Assembly: GCA_049322755.1 (NCBI GenBank)
Contig: JBMOQX010000037.1
Span: 186,001 to 250,000 of the forward strand
From: DATIUV01 sp049322755
Lineage (GTDB): Bacteria > Pseudomonadota > Gammaproteobacteria > Burkholderiales > UBA6910
Reading direction: 5' to 3'
DNA: 64,000 nucleotides
The notes under the pieces: model-generated
What the model saw: only the letters and a program-made list of their open reading frames with translations
Database searches by the model: none
Told to the model about the DNA's origin: nothing
In this document: one piece after another, positions 19,404 to 31,200 of the stretch
Layout: each line of letters begins with the position of its first letter
How positions within the stretch are numbered: position 1 is the stretch's first letter
Made by a program: the position numbers and the translations under genes

Positions 19404-20870
19404 ATGGAACGCGCCGCCATGGGATCCCACATCTCCAACGTCCGCCCGAAACCCGACCAGGTGCTGGTCGACATCGCCGACTACGTCGCCAAGTACCCGA
19501 TCAAGAGCAAGGAGGCGTTCGAGACCGCCCGCTACTGCCTGATGGACACGCTGGGCTGCGGCTTCGAAGCGCTCGAGTATCCCGCCTGCACCAAGCTGCT
19601 GGGCCCGGTGGTTCCGGGCACGGTGGTGCCCAACGGCGCCAAGGTGCCGGGCACGCAGTTCCAGCTCGATCCGGTGCAGGCGGCGTTCAACATCGGCGCG
19701 ATGATCCGCTGGCTGGACTTCAACGACACCTGGCTCGCCGCCGAATGGGGACATCCGTCCGACAACCTGGGCGGCATCCTGGCCACGGCCGACTGGCTCT
19801 CGCGCAACGCGCTGGCAGCCGGCAAGCAGCCGCTCACGATGAAGGACGTGCTGACGGCGATGATCAAGGCCCACGAGATCCAGGGCTGCATCGCGCTGGA
19901 AAACTCGTTCAACAAGGTGGGCCTCGACCACGTGGTGCTGGTGAAGGTCGCCTCCACCGCGGTGGTGGCGCAGATGCTGGGCCTGTCGCACGACGAGATC
20001 ATCAATGCGCTGTCGCTGGCCTGGGTCGACGGCCAGAGCCTGCGCACCTACCGCCACGCGCCCAACACCGGCTCGCGCAAGTCCTGGGCCGCGGGCGACG
20101 CCACCAGCCGCGCCGTGCGCCTGGCGCTGATCGCCCGGACCGGCGAAATGGGCTACCCGTCAGTGCTCTCGGCCAAGACCTGGGGTTTCTACGACGTGCT
20201 GTTCAAGGGCAACGCGTTCAAGTTCCAGCGCCCGTACGGCTCCTATGTCATGGAGAACGTGCTGTTCAAGATCTCGTTCCCGGCCGAGTTCCACTCCCAG
20301 ACCGCGGTGGAGTGCGCGATGCGGATCCACCAGGAGCTGAAGAAGCTGGGGCGCACGCCGGAGGACATCAAGAAGATCACCATCCGCACCCACGAGGCCT
20401 GCATCCGCATCATCGACAAGAAGGGGCCGCTCAGCAATCCGGCCGACCGCGACCACTGCATTCAGTACATGGTGGCGGTGCCGATCCTGTTCGGCCGTCT
20501 GACCGCGGCGGACTATGAGGACGCGGTGGCGGCCGACCCGCGCATCGACCAGCTGCGCGACAAGATCGTCTGCGTCGAGGACAAGCAGTTCACCAGGGAT
20601 TATCACGATCCCGACAAGCGCTCCATCGCCAACGCGCTGACCGTGGAGTTCAAGGACGGCAAGAAGCTGAAGGAGATCGTCTGCGAATACCCCATCGGCC
20701 ACAAGCGCCGCCGCAAGGAGGGCATGCCGGTGCTGGTGGAGAAGTTCAAGGTGAACCTGGCGCGGCGTTTTCCGGCCAAACAGCAGAAGGCAATCCTCGA
20801 TCTGTGCCTGGACGCCAGGAAGCTGGAATCGACCCCGGTCCACGAGTTCGTCGACCTGATGGTCATCTGA
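19404..20870 (+). CDS. prpD: 2-methylcitrate dehydratase
   Basis: Iron-sulfur-independent dehydratase of the MmgE/PrpD family, about 488 residues, forming 2-methyl-cis-aconitate from 2-methylcitrate. Family blocks include ARYCLMDTLGCGFEALEYP, WLDFNDTWLAAEWGHPSDNL, TYRHAPNTGSRKSWAAGDAT and FPAEFHSQTAVECAMRIH. Two starts are possible, at 19404 and 19419; only the second has a weak GGAA upstream. No prpF or acnD-type gene is present, so the classical PrpD route is expected, with the following aconitase completing the isomerisation. Confidence 0.95.
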   Translation: MERAAMGSHISNVRPKPDQVLVDIADYVAKYPIKSKEAFETARYCLMDTLGCGFEALEYPACTKLLGPVVPGTVVPNGAKVPGTQFQLDPVQAAFNIGAMIRWLDFNDTWLAAEWGHPSDNLGGILATADWLSRNALAAGKQPLTMKDVLTAMIKAHEIQGCIALENSFNKVGLDHVVLVKVASTAVVAQMLGLSHDEIINALSLAWVDGQSLRTYRHAPNTGSRKSWAAGDATSRAVRLALIARTGEMGYPSVLSAKTWGFYDVLFKGNAFKFQRPYGSYVMENVLFKISFPAEFHSQTAVECAMRIHQELKKLGRTPEDIKKITIRTHEACIRIIDKKGPLSNPADRDHCIQYMVAVPILFGRLTAADYEDAVAADPRIDQLRDKIVCVEDKQFTRDYHDPDKRSIANALTVEFKDGKKLKEIVCEYPIGHKRRRKEGMPVLVEKFKVNLARRFPAKQQKAILDLCLDARKLESTPVHEFVDLMVI

Positions 20871-20901
20871 TTGCATTGACGAAGCCTCCCCGGAGCCCAC
20901 C

Positions 20902-23739
<2,838 letters not shown>

Positions 23740-23761
23740 GCCGGGTCCCCGACCGGCCGCG

Positions 23762-23792
23762 AAACCCCGGGGGGCCCGCCCCGGGGTTTTTT
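23762..23792 (+). terminator. Rho-independent terminator after acnA
   Basis: A perfect 11-base stem (AAACCCCGGGG with CCCCGGGGTTT) and 6-base loop, followed by further T residues. It starts 22 bases after the acnA stop and closes the prp-acn unit. Confidence 0.9.
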
Positions 23793-23858
23793 CGTGAACA
23801 CCGGCCCCCGGTTAGAATCGAAGGTCAATACAGCCTGCCACCCATGAGGATCATGCCG

Positions 23859-24260
23859 ATGGGCGAGAAGATCCGGAAAACCGACGCGGAGTGGAAACAG
23901 CAGCTCACCGTCGAGCAATATCGGGTCGCCCGCCACCGCGGCACCGAACGCGCATTCACCGGCGAGTACTGGGACTGCAAGGACGCCGGCGTCTACCGCT
24001 GCGTGTGCTGCGGCGAGCCGCTGTTCGGCTCCGACGCCAAATTCGATTCCGGCACCGGCTGGCCCAGCTTCTGGCAGCCGGTGGCGCCGGAGGCCGTGGC
24101 CACCGAGGAGGACTGCAGCTTCTTCATGGTGCGCACGGAGGTTCATTGCGCCCGCTGCGATGCCCACCTGGGCCATGTGTTCGACGACGGCCCTCAGCCC
24201 ACCGGGCTGCGCTACTGCATCAATTCGTTGTCGCTGAAGCTGGACAAGTCGGGCGCGTGA
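23859..24260 (+). CDS. msrB: Peptide-methionine (R)-S-oxide reductase
   Basis: Repair enzyme of 133 residues that reduces R-methionine sulfoxide in proteins. Two zinc-binding CxxC pairs lie in CVCCGEPLF and HCARCDAHLGHVF. The catalytic cysteine lies in LRYCINSLSL, and the substrate pocket GTGWPSFWQP is intact. The start at MGEKIRK is chosen because GAGGA lies 8 bases upstream; ATGs at 23844 and 23853 are alternatives. Its stop overlaps a GTG start of the next gene. Confidence 0.95.
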   Translation: MGEKIRKTDAEWKQQLTVEQYRVARHRGTERAFTGEYWDCKDAGVYRCVCCGEPLFGSDAKFDSGTGWPSFWQPVAPEAVATEEDCSFFMVRTEVHCARCDAHLGHVFDDGPQPTGLRYCINSLSLKLDKSGA

Positions 24261-24955
24261 GCGCGATCCGCAGCGCCACCGCGGCCCTCGTGGACGCCTA
24301 CCGGCGCCAGGACACGACCCCGGGCGAAGGCTCGCCGCCCTCGCTGCTGGCGGAAGCCCTGGAGCAGGTTTTCGCCGTGTTCGACCAGCTCGACCGCCAG
24401 CACGGCAAGGCCGCCCCCCTGCCCTGCGAGGATCCCTCGCGCCTGGGCGAACACGCCCTCAGCTGCCTGTCCGATCTGGAGCTGTGGGCCGACCGGCTGG
24501 GCCAGCGCCAGGCGCTGCCCCAGCTGGGCGAGCTGGCGGTGGAAGCGGCCGAATGGACCGCCCGCCATGGCGGCGTAGTGCGGGTGCTGGAGCCGGTGGT
24601 GAACGCGTTCGCCGCCCAGGCCAACGTCCTCAGCGAGCCGGATCAGCTGGCCCGGCTGTGCGAGCGCATGAGCCGGGTGATCGACGCCGTCGACCCCGCC
24701 CTGCGCGCGGACGCCGCGTTGACGGGAACCTTCCCGCCGTGGCGGGTTCTGCTGTTCAACCACGCCATCGTCGCCACCCGCACCCAGGACCCGGACCGCA
24801 TGGAGCGCGCGTTCAACCTCCTCGGCGCCCTGCTGCCGCAGGACTGTCCGGCATTCTTCGACGAGGCCCTGCAGCAGTCGGAGAAACCCGTCTACAGCGA
24901 TGCCGTGCGCGACGTGGTGCGCCGGCACCACGGGCGCTGGAACCGGCGCCACTGA
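24257..24955 (+). CDS. Uncharacterised helical protein, coupled to msrB
   Basis: Protein of 232 residues that I do not recognise. It starts at GTG overlapping the msrB stop (GTGA), so translation is probably coupled. The sequence is rich in Ala, Leu, Glu and Arg with regular amphipathic spacing, suggesting an all-helical soluble protein. No signal peptide, transmembrane segment, cysteine pair or nucleotide-binding motif is visible. The following gene (yciB) starts 83 bases downstream. Codon use resembles that of the neighbours, so it is a native gene rather than a spurious frame. Confidence 0.7.
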   Translation: MSAIRSATAALVDAYRRQDTTPGEGSPPSLLAEALEQVFAVFDQLDRQHGKAAPLPCEDPSRLGEHALSCLSDLELWADRLGQRQALPQLGELAVEAAEWTARHGGVVRVLEPVVNAFAAQANVLSEPDQLARLCERMSRVIDAVDPALRADAALTGTFPPWRVLLFNHAIVATRTQDPDRMERAFNLLGALLPQDCPAFFDEALQQSEKPVYSDAVRDVVRRHHGRWNRRH

Positions 24956-25038
24956 CCGGCTGTGCTAGACTTCCGTATCTTGCGACACCGCGCACCGAGC
25001 CCGAACCCGCCGCCGCGCCCCGCTGCGGCGCCAGTCCA

Positions 25039-25602
25039 GTGAAATTCCTGTTCGACCTTTTTCCGGTCATCCTCTTTTTCGCCGCGTACTTCCTGTACCC
25101 GCAATTCGGCGACAAGGGCGAGGCGATATTCGTCGCCACCGGGGTGGCCATCGCCGGCACCGCGATCCAGGTGGCGTGGCAGTGGCTGCGGCGGCGCCGG
25201 GTGGATCGCATGCTCTGGATCAACCTCGGCATCATCCTGCTCCTGGGCGGCGCCACCCTGCTGTTCCGCGACAAGACGTTCATCCTCTGGAAGCCCACCG
25301 CGCTCTATTGGCTGTTTGCCGCCATTCTGTTCGGTGCCGACGCTTTCTTCGGCAAGAACCTGGTGCGGGCGATGGTGGGCGGGCAGCTCACGCTGCCCGA
25401 GCCCCTGTGGCGCCGCCTCAACGCGTCCTGGATCGGATTCTTCCTGTTCATGGGCTTCGCCAACCTGTACGTGGCCTACAACTTCAGCGAGGAGAACTGG
25501 GTCCGCTTCAAGCTGTTCGGCGGCCTGGGACTGACCTTCGCGTTCGCGCTGATCCAGGGACTGCTGCTGGCGCGCCACGTCCAGGACGAGAAAGGAAGCT
25601 GA
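25039..25602 (+). CDS. yciB: Inner membrane septation protein YciB/IspZ
   Basis: Integral membrane protein of 187 residues with five or so hydrophobic helices. It begins with the family signature KFLFDLFPVILFFAAYF. Other blocks are LWKPTALYWLFAAILFGAD and LPEPLWRRLNASWIGFFLFM. Family members affect septation and cell-envelope synthesis. The GTG start is chosen because the conserved N terminus begins there. It is followed 4 bases later by a YciI-like gene, the same partnership as in many proteobacteria. Confidence 0.93.
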   Translation: MKFLFDLFPVILFFAAYFLYPQFGDKGEAIFVATGVAIAGTAIQVAWQWLRRRRVDRMLWINLGIILLLGGATLLFRDKTFILWKPTALYWLFAAILFGADAFFGKNLVRAMVGGQLTLPEPLWRRLNASWIGFFLFMGFANLYVAYNFSEENWVRFKLFGGLGLTFAFALIQGLLLARHVQDEKGS

Positions 25603-25606
25603 CTTC

Positions 25607-25909
25607 ATGCTCTATGCCATCGTCGCCGAGGACCATTCCGGCAGCTTGCAGCAGCGCCTCGGCGCCCGTCCGGCTCATCTCGATCGGCTCAAGGCGCTGC
25701 AGGAGGCGGGCCGCCTGGTCCTGGCGGGACCATTTCCGGCCATCGACAGCCCCGACCCCGGCCCCGCCGGCTTTGCCGGCAGCCTGATCGTGGCCGAGTT
25801 CGGCTCGCTGGCCGAGGCCCAGGCCTGGGCCGATGCCGATCCCTACGCCGCCGCCGGCGTCTATGCGCGGGTCACGGTGCGGCCGTTCCGGAAGGTGCTG
25901 CCGACATGA
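25607..25909 (+). CDS. YciI-family protein
   Basis: Small protein of 100 residues with the ferredoxin-like YCII fold. The conserved AxxRPAHLDRLKALQEAGRL region with His-24 and the C-terminal AWADADPYAAAGVYARVTVRPF, with the conserved Asp-Pro-Tyr, are visible. Function is not established for this subgroup. Its stop overlaps the bolA start by 4 bases (ATGA). Confidence 0.88.
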   Translation: MLYAIVAEDHSGSLQQRLGARPAHLDRLKALQEAGRLVLAGPFPAIDSPDPGPAGFAGSLIVAEFGSLAEAQAWADADPYAAAGVYARVTVRPFRKVLPT

Positions 25910-26169
25910 GCCTCGAAGCCCGCATGCGCGAGCTGCTCGGCGGCCTCGATCCCGAGAGCCTGGAGATCCTGGACGAGAGCGCGCTGCATGCCGGCCATGA
26001 GGGCGCCAAGAGCGGTGGCGGCCATTACCACGTCACCATCGTATCCCCGAAATTCGCGGGGCAATCGGCCATGGCGCGCCACCGCATGGTGTACGGCGCG
26101 CTGTCCGGGCTCATGCCCCGCGAAATCCACGCGCTCAGCATCAAGGCTCTGGCGCCGGACGAGTTTTAA
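25906..26169 (+). CDS. BolA-family protein
   Basis: Protein of 87 residues with the BolA fold and the helix-turn-helix-like segment AGQSAMARHRMVYGALSGLM. Family members bind [2Fe-2S] clusters with monothiol glutaredoxins or act as transcriptional regulators; HAGHEGAKSGGGHYHVTIVS contains the ligand-type histidines. It is coupled to yciI and 21 bases before the isomerase gene. Confidence 0.92.
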   Translation: MSLEARMRELLGGLDPESLEILDESALHAGHEGAKSGGGHYHVTIVSPKFAGQSAMARHRMVYGALSGLMPREIHALSIKALAPDEF

Positions 26170-26190
26170 TCGCCTTGCATAAGGAGTGTC

Positions 26191-26976
26191 ATGACTAAGG
26201 TAATTCGATTCATTCCCCTGGCGCTGGCGGTGGCGGTGTTCGCCGGCCCTGTCCACGCCCAGAACGCCGCCGCGAAGGTGAACGGCGTCGTCATCCCCCA
26301 GTCGCGCGTCGACGAGATCGTCGCCGAGCGCGTGGCCCAGGGCCAGCCGGACTCGCCTCAGCTGCGCCAGAGCGTGCGCGACTCCCTCATCACCCAGGAA
26401 GTGGTGGCCCAGGAAGCGCTGCGGCAGGGCATCGACAAGCAGCCCGAGGTGGCGACCCGGCTCGAGCTGGCGCGCCAGAACGTGCTGATCCGCTCCTACC
26501 TGGACGGCTACTTCAAGAAGAACCCCGTCAGCGACGACGCGGTGAAGAAGGAGTACGACAAGCTCAAGACCCAGATGGGGGACAAGGAGTACAAGACCCG
26601 CCACATCCTGGTGGAGAACGAAGCCGACGCGAAGAAGATCATCGCCGACGTCAAGGGCGGCGCCAGCTTCGAGAAGCTGGCCCAGGAGAAATCCAAGGAC
26701 CCGGGGTCGGGCGCTAACGGCGGCGACCTGGGCTGGAGCGTGCCGGCGAATTACGTGAAGCCGTTCGCGGACGCGCTCACCAGGCTCAAGAAGGGCGAGA
26801 TGACCCAGCAGCCGGTGCAGAGCCAGTTCGGCTGGCACGTCATCAAGCTGGAAGACACCCGCCCGCTGCAGGTGCCGGCGCTCGACGACGTCAAGGACAA
26901 CATCCGCCAGCAGCTGCAGCAGCAGGAGCTGCAGAAGCTGATCGCTCAGCTGCGCACCAAGGCGAAGATCGAGTAA
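26191..26976 (+). CDS. Parvulin-type peptidyl-prolyl isomerase, secreted
   Basis: Periplasmic folding factor of 261 residues. It has a signal peptide (about 1-23, ending PVHAQ), a SurA-N-like helical region, and a PpiC/parvulin domain at about 130-225 with KTRHILVENEADAKKII, GDLGWSVPANYVKPFADAL and SQFGWHVIKLED. The C-terminal helix is rich in Gln and Lys. It is preceded by an AAGGAG ribosome site and followed by a terminator. Its substrates are unknown. Confidence 0.9.
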   Translation: MTKVIRFIPLALAVAVFAGPVHAQNAAAKVNGVVIPQSRVDEIVAERVAQGQPDSPQLRQSVRDSLITQEVVAQEALRQGIDKQPEVATRLELARQNVLIRSYLDGYFKKNPVSDDAVKKEYDKLKTQMGDKEYKTRHILVENEADAKKIIADVKGGASFEKLAQEKSKDPGSGANGGDLGWSVPANYVKPFADALTRLKKGEMTQQPVQSQFGWHVIKLEDTRPLQVPALDDVKDNIRQQLQQQELQKLIAQLRTKAKIE

Positions 26977-26999
26977 CGCGACCTGCCCGCGAAACGCAG

Positions 27000-27023
27000 A
27001 AGGGCTGCCGCGGCAGCCCTTTT
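27000..27023 (+). terminator. Rho-independent terminator after the isomerase gene
   Basis: Perfect 11-base inverted repeat AAGGGCTGCCG / CGGCAGCCCTT followed by TT. It could also act on the convergent NifU-like gene ending 22 bases further on. Confidence 0.85.
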
Positions 27024-27045
27024 CTCGTTGCGCCGCCGCCGGGAC

Positions 27046-27441
27046 TCAGAAGGTGTTTTCCACCCTGCGGATCTGGGGGAAGCGCTGGCGCACGGCCTTT
27101 TCCACCACGTGTTTCAGGTCGATCACCGAGCGCGGGCAGCCGACGCAGTTGCCCTTGAGCCGCACCCGCACCACCGTTCCCTCGATCCCCACCAGTTCCA
27201 GATCGCCGCCGTCCCGCAGCAGCACCCGGCGCGCCTTCTCCAGCACCTCGGCGACCTCTTCCGCACTCGGCGGCGGGGCGTCGGCGGCCGCCGGCGCCCG
27301 GGACTCCAGCTCGCGCTGGAGCATCACCTGGCGCCGCGAAATGCGCAGCGCCTCCATCGGATCCTTTTCGTACAGCGCGTCCAGTTCCTCTTCGGTGTAG
27401 AAGGGGGGAACGTAGGATTTTCCGTCTGGGGTGTCGGTCAC
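27046..27441 (-). CDS. NifU-like C-terminal domain iron-sulfur scaffold protein
   Basis: Protein of 131 residues that begins at GTG. The C-terminal half (about 60-131) is a NifU-C/Nfu domain with the cluster-binding pair in GNCVGCPRSVIDLKHVVEKA. The N-terminal half, with YTEEELDALYEKDPMEALR, is an extension outside the core domain. A role in iron-sulfur cluster delivery is known for the family; its clients are not indicated by the neighbours. It is transcribed alone on the minus strand. Confidence 0.82.
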   Translation of the reverse strand: MTDTPDGKSYVPPFYTEEELDALYEKDPMEALRISRRQVMLQRELESRAPAAADAPPPSAEEVAEVLEKARRVLLRDGGDLELVGIEGTVVRVRLKGNCVGCPRSVIDLKHVVEKAVRQRFPQIRRVENTF

Positions 27442-27619
27442 GGCCGGTCAAAGAATAGCAAAAAAGCAGGGCTACGGCTCAACCCTGCCGCGTCCTTTTT
27501 GCCACGGTTTCCTTGGCCACCTGCCGCAATCGGGATGAGCACTCCGGCTGCGGATATACCATGACGGTTCTATGGTCAAGAAAAAGGGGGGAGCCTGCCA
27601 TGCAGGATAGATAGTCCAA

Positions 27620-27649
27620 TTGGCCCTTCTTGCCCCGATTGACTATAAA
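27620..27649 (+). promoter_or_regulatory. Possible sigma-70 promoter for the cupin gene
   Basis: TTGGCC at 27620-27625 and TATAAA at 27644-27649 with an 18-base spacer, 82 bases before the cupin ATG. The intergenic region 27442-27730 is AT-richer than its surroundings and holds no other feature that I can support. Confidence 0.4.
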
Positions 27650-27730
27650 TCTGAATGAGCGTCAGACCCTCGCTCTGTACGCGCTTAGTGGTCCGTTAGG
27701 ATCGGTCAACCTCAAGTTAAGGAGGGCGTC

Positions 27731-28204
27731 ATGAATACGGTCAAAGTTGCCGCTGCCGGAATCGCGTTGGGGTTGGGCAGCTTAATTGCGCTTCCGGCGT
27801 GGAGCGTCGAATACACCGCCGTAATCCCGTCCGACATTCAATGGAAAGACGCTCCGTCAATTGGCCCGGGGGCGAAAATCGCGGTTATCCACGGAGACCC
27901 CAAATCAGCAGGACCGTTTGTGATGCGTCTCAAGGTCCCGCCTAAAACAAAGCTAGGAGTGCATACTCATCCGGCCAACGAAAACGTTACGATCCTGTCG
28001 GGAACGCTTTACTTTGCCGGGGGCGATAAGTTCGAGGCCGAAAAAGCCAAGGCCTTTGGTCCCGGCGGCTATTTTTCGATAGAGCAGGGCAAGCCGATGT
28101 TCGCCTACACGAAGAACCAGGAGGCGGTCCTCCAACTTCATGGAATCGGACCTTGGGGTATTACCTATCTGAACCCCGAGGATGATCCGACCGCGAAAAA
28201 ATAG
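27731..28204 (+). CDS. Secreted cupin-domain protein
   Basis: Protein of 157 residues with a Sec signal peptide (about 1-25, cleavage near PAWSVE) and a single cupin barrel. The metal-type motif is in LGVHTHPANENVTILSGTLYF (two His and a Glu at about 77-85), with a second histidine in LQLHGIGPWGITYL. A strong AGGAGG site precedes the ATG. Two sampled lines (27901-28020) contain 62 G/C of 120, well below the neighbours, and codon choice is less GC-biased, suggesting recent acquisition. Convergent purL ends 9 bases away. The substrate is unknown. Confidence 0.85.
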   Translation: MNTVKVAAAGIALGLGSLIALPAWSVEYTAVIPSDIQWKDAPSIGPGAKIAVIHGDPKSAGPFVMRLKVPPKTKLGVHTHPANENVTILSGTLYFAGGDKFEAEKAKAFGPGGYFSIEQGKPMFAYTKNQEAVLQLHGIGPWGITYLNPEDDPTAKK

Positions 28205-28213
28205 ACATTTTCT

Positions 28214-31200
28214 TTATCCCACCCAGCGCCGGGCATTGCGGAACAGGCGCAGCCAGGGACCGTCCTCGCCCCAGCCGCCGGGGTGCCAGGAATGCTGGAC
28301 CGTGCGGAACAGGCGCTCCGGGTGGGGCATCATGATGGTAAAGCGCCCGTCCGGCGTGGTGAGACCGGTGATGCCGCGCGGCGAGCCGTTGGGATTGCAG
28401 GGATAACGTTCCGTCGGCGCGCCGGCGTTGTCCACGTAACGCAGCGCGGTCAGGGCGCTGCCGGCCTGCAGCGCCGCGGCGTCGGCAAACTCGGCGTAGC
28501 CCTCGCCGTGGGACACCACCACCGGCAGCCGGCTGCCCGCCATGCCTTCCAGGAACACCGAGTTCGACGGCGTCACCTCCACCATCACCAGGCGCGCTTC
28601 GAACTGCTCCGAGCGGTTGCGCACGAAGTGCGGCCAGGCGGCGGCGCCGGGAATCAGCGCGTGGAGATTGCTCATCATCTGGCATCCGTTGCACACGCCC
28701 AGCGCCAGCGTGTCGGGGCGCCGGAAGAATGCCTCGAACTCTTCCCGCGCGCGCGGGTTGTAGAGGATCGACTTGGCCCAGCCCTCGCCGGCGCCGAGCA
28801 CGTCGCCATAGGAAAAGCCGCCGCACGCGGCGAAGGCCTGGAACTGCGCCAGGCTCAGTCGGCCGCCGATGATGTCGGTCATGTGCACGTCGACGGCGTC
28901 GAAGCCCGCACGGTCGAACGCCGCGGCCATCTCCACCTGCCCGTTCACGCCCTGCTCGCGCAGGATGGCGATGCGCGGCCGGCGCCCCGCGGCGACGAAC
29001 GGTGCCGCGACATCTTCCGCCGGATCGAAGGTGAGCCGCGCGTGCAGCCCCGGATCGGCGCCGTCGAGCAGGCGCTCATGCTCTTCCCGGGCACAGTCGG
29101 GGTGGTCCCGCAACTGCTGCATGCGGAAGCTGGTCTCGCTCCACGCCCGGTGCAGTTCGCTGCGTTCCGCGCTCAGCACGTCGCGGCCGTTGTGGATGAA
29201 ACGGATTCGGGTGTCGGCGCCGGGACTGCCCAGCACGTGAAACGCCGCGCCGAGGCCGGCGTCGGCGAACGCCCGCATCACCGCGCCGCGGTCCTCGCGG
29301 CGAATCTGCAGCACCGCGCCCAGCTCCTCGTTGAACAGCACCTCGACGACGCGGCGCTGGTAGACGCCGCGTGCCGATTTCGAATCGATCTCGTAAGCGT
29401 CGACGTCCGCCAGCTGCGGCTGGAAGCACAGGGCGTCCAGGACCGCGAACAGGCCGCAGCGTCCCGCGAACGCCATCTCGCACAGTGTGGCGAACAGCCC
29501 GCCGTCGGAGCGGTCGTGGTAGGCGAGTATCTTGCCGGCCGCGTTCAGCCCCTGCACGGTGTCGAAGAACGCCTTCAGCGCAGCCGGATCGTCCACATCC
29601 GGCGCGATGTCGCCGACGCGGTTGTAGACCTGTGCCAGCGCCGATCCGCCCAATCGGCAGCGCCCGCCGCCCAGGTCGATCAGCACCAGCTCCGTCTCGC
29701 CGCAATCGATGCGCAGCTGGGGCGTGAGCGAGCGGCGCACGTCCTGCACCGGGGCGAAGGCGGAGACGATCAACGACAGCGGCGCCGTCACCTCGCGCCG
29801 AGCGCCGTCGCTCCACACCGTCTTCATCGACAGCGAATCCTTGCCCACCGGGATGCTGATGCCGAGCTGCGGGCACAGCTCCAGCGCCACCGCGCGCACG
29901 GTGTCGAACAGCGCCGCGTCCTCGCCGGGATGGCCGGCGGCGGCCATCCAGTTGGCCGACAGCCGCACGCGCGCAAGACTGCCCACGTCGGCGGCGCACA
30001 GATTGGTCAGCGCCTCGCCCACCGCCATGCGCCCCGAGGCGGGCGCGTCGATCAGCGCCAGCGGCGCGCGCTCCCCCATGGCGAACGCCTCGCCACGGTA
30101 GCCGTCGAAGGCCATCGCGGTCACCGCGCAGTCCGCCACCGGCACCTGCCACGGCCCCACCATCTGGTCGCGCACGCTCAGGCCGCCCACGGTGCGGTCG
30201 CCGATGGCGATGAGGAAGGTCTTGTCGGCGACGGCGGGCAGGCGCAGCACCCGCAGCGCCGCTTCCTGCAGGTCGAAGCCGTCGGCGACGAAGGGCTCGG
30301 GGCGCCGCACCACCCGGCGCACGTCGCGGATCATCTTCGGCGGCTTGCCCAGGATCACGTCCAGGTCCACGTCCACCGGCGCGTTGCCGAAATGCGCGTC
30401 GCTCACCTTGAGGCGCCCGTCAACGGTGGCGCTGCCCAGCACCGCGAACGGGCAGCGCTCGCGCCCGGCCAGCGCGGCGAACTGGTCCAGCCGTTCCGGC
30501 GCGATGGCCAGCACGTAGCGCTCCTGGGACTCGTTGCACCAGATCTGCATCGGCGACATGCCCGGCTCTTCGATCGGGATCGCGCGCAGCTCGAAACGCG
30601 CGCCGCGCCGGGAGCCGTGCACCAGCTCCGGCAGCGCGTTGGACAGGCCGCCGGCGCCGACGTCGTGGATTGCCAGGATCGGGTTGGCCTCGCCCAGCTG
30701 CCAGCAGCGGTCGATCACTTCCTGGGCGCGGCGTTCCATCTCGGCGTTGCCGCGCTGCACCGAGTCGAAGTCCAGGTCGGCGACGTTGGCGCCGGTGTCC
30801 ATGCTGGAGGCGGCGCCGCCGCCGAGGCCGATCAGCATGCCGGGGCCGCCCAGCTGCACCAGCAGGGCGCCGGGCGGCAGGCCCTGCTTGTGAATGTGGG
30901 CGGCGGCGACGTTGCCGACGCCACCGGCGATCATGATCGGCTTGTGGTAGCCCCGCACCTCGTTCAGCACCCGCTGCTCGAAGGTGCGGAAGTAGCCGCA
31001 CAGGCTGGGCCGGCCGAACTCGTTGTTGAAGGAGGCCGCGCCGATCGGCCCTTCCAGCATGATGGCGAGCGCCGAGACGATGCGCTCCGGCTTGCCCACC
31101 GCGGCCTCGGCGGTCTCCCAGGGCTGCTCGAACCCCGGAATGCGCAGATTGGAGACCGAGAAGCCGCACAGGCCCGCCTTGGGCTTGCTCCCCTGCCCCA

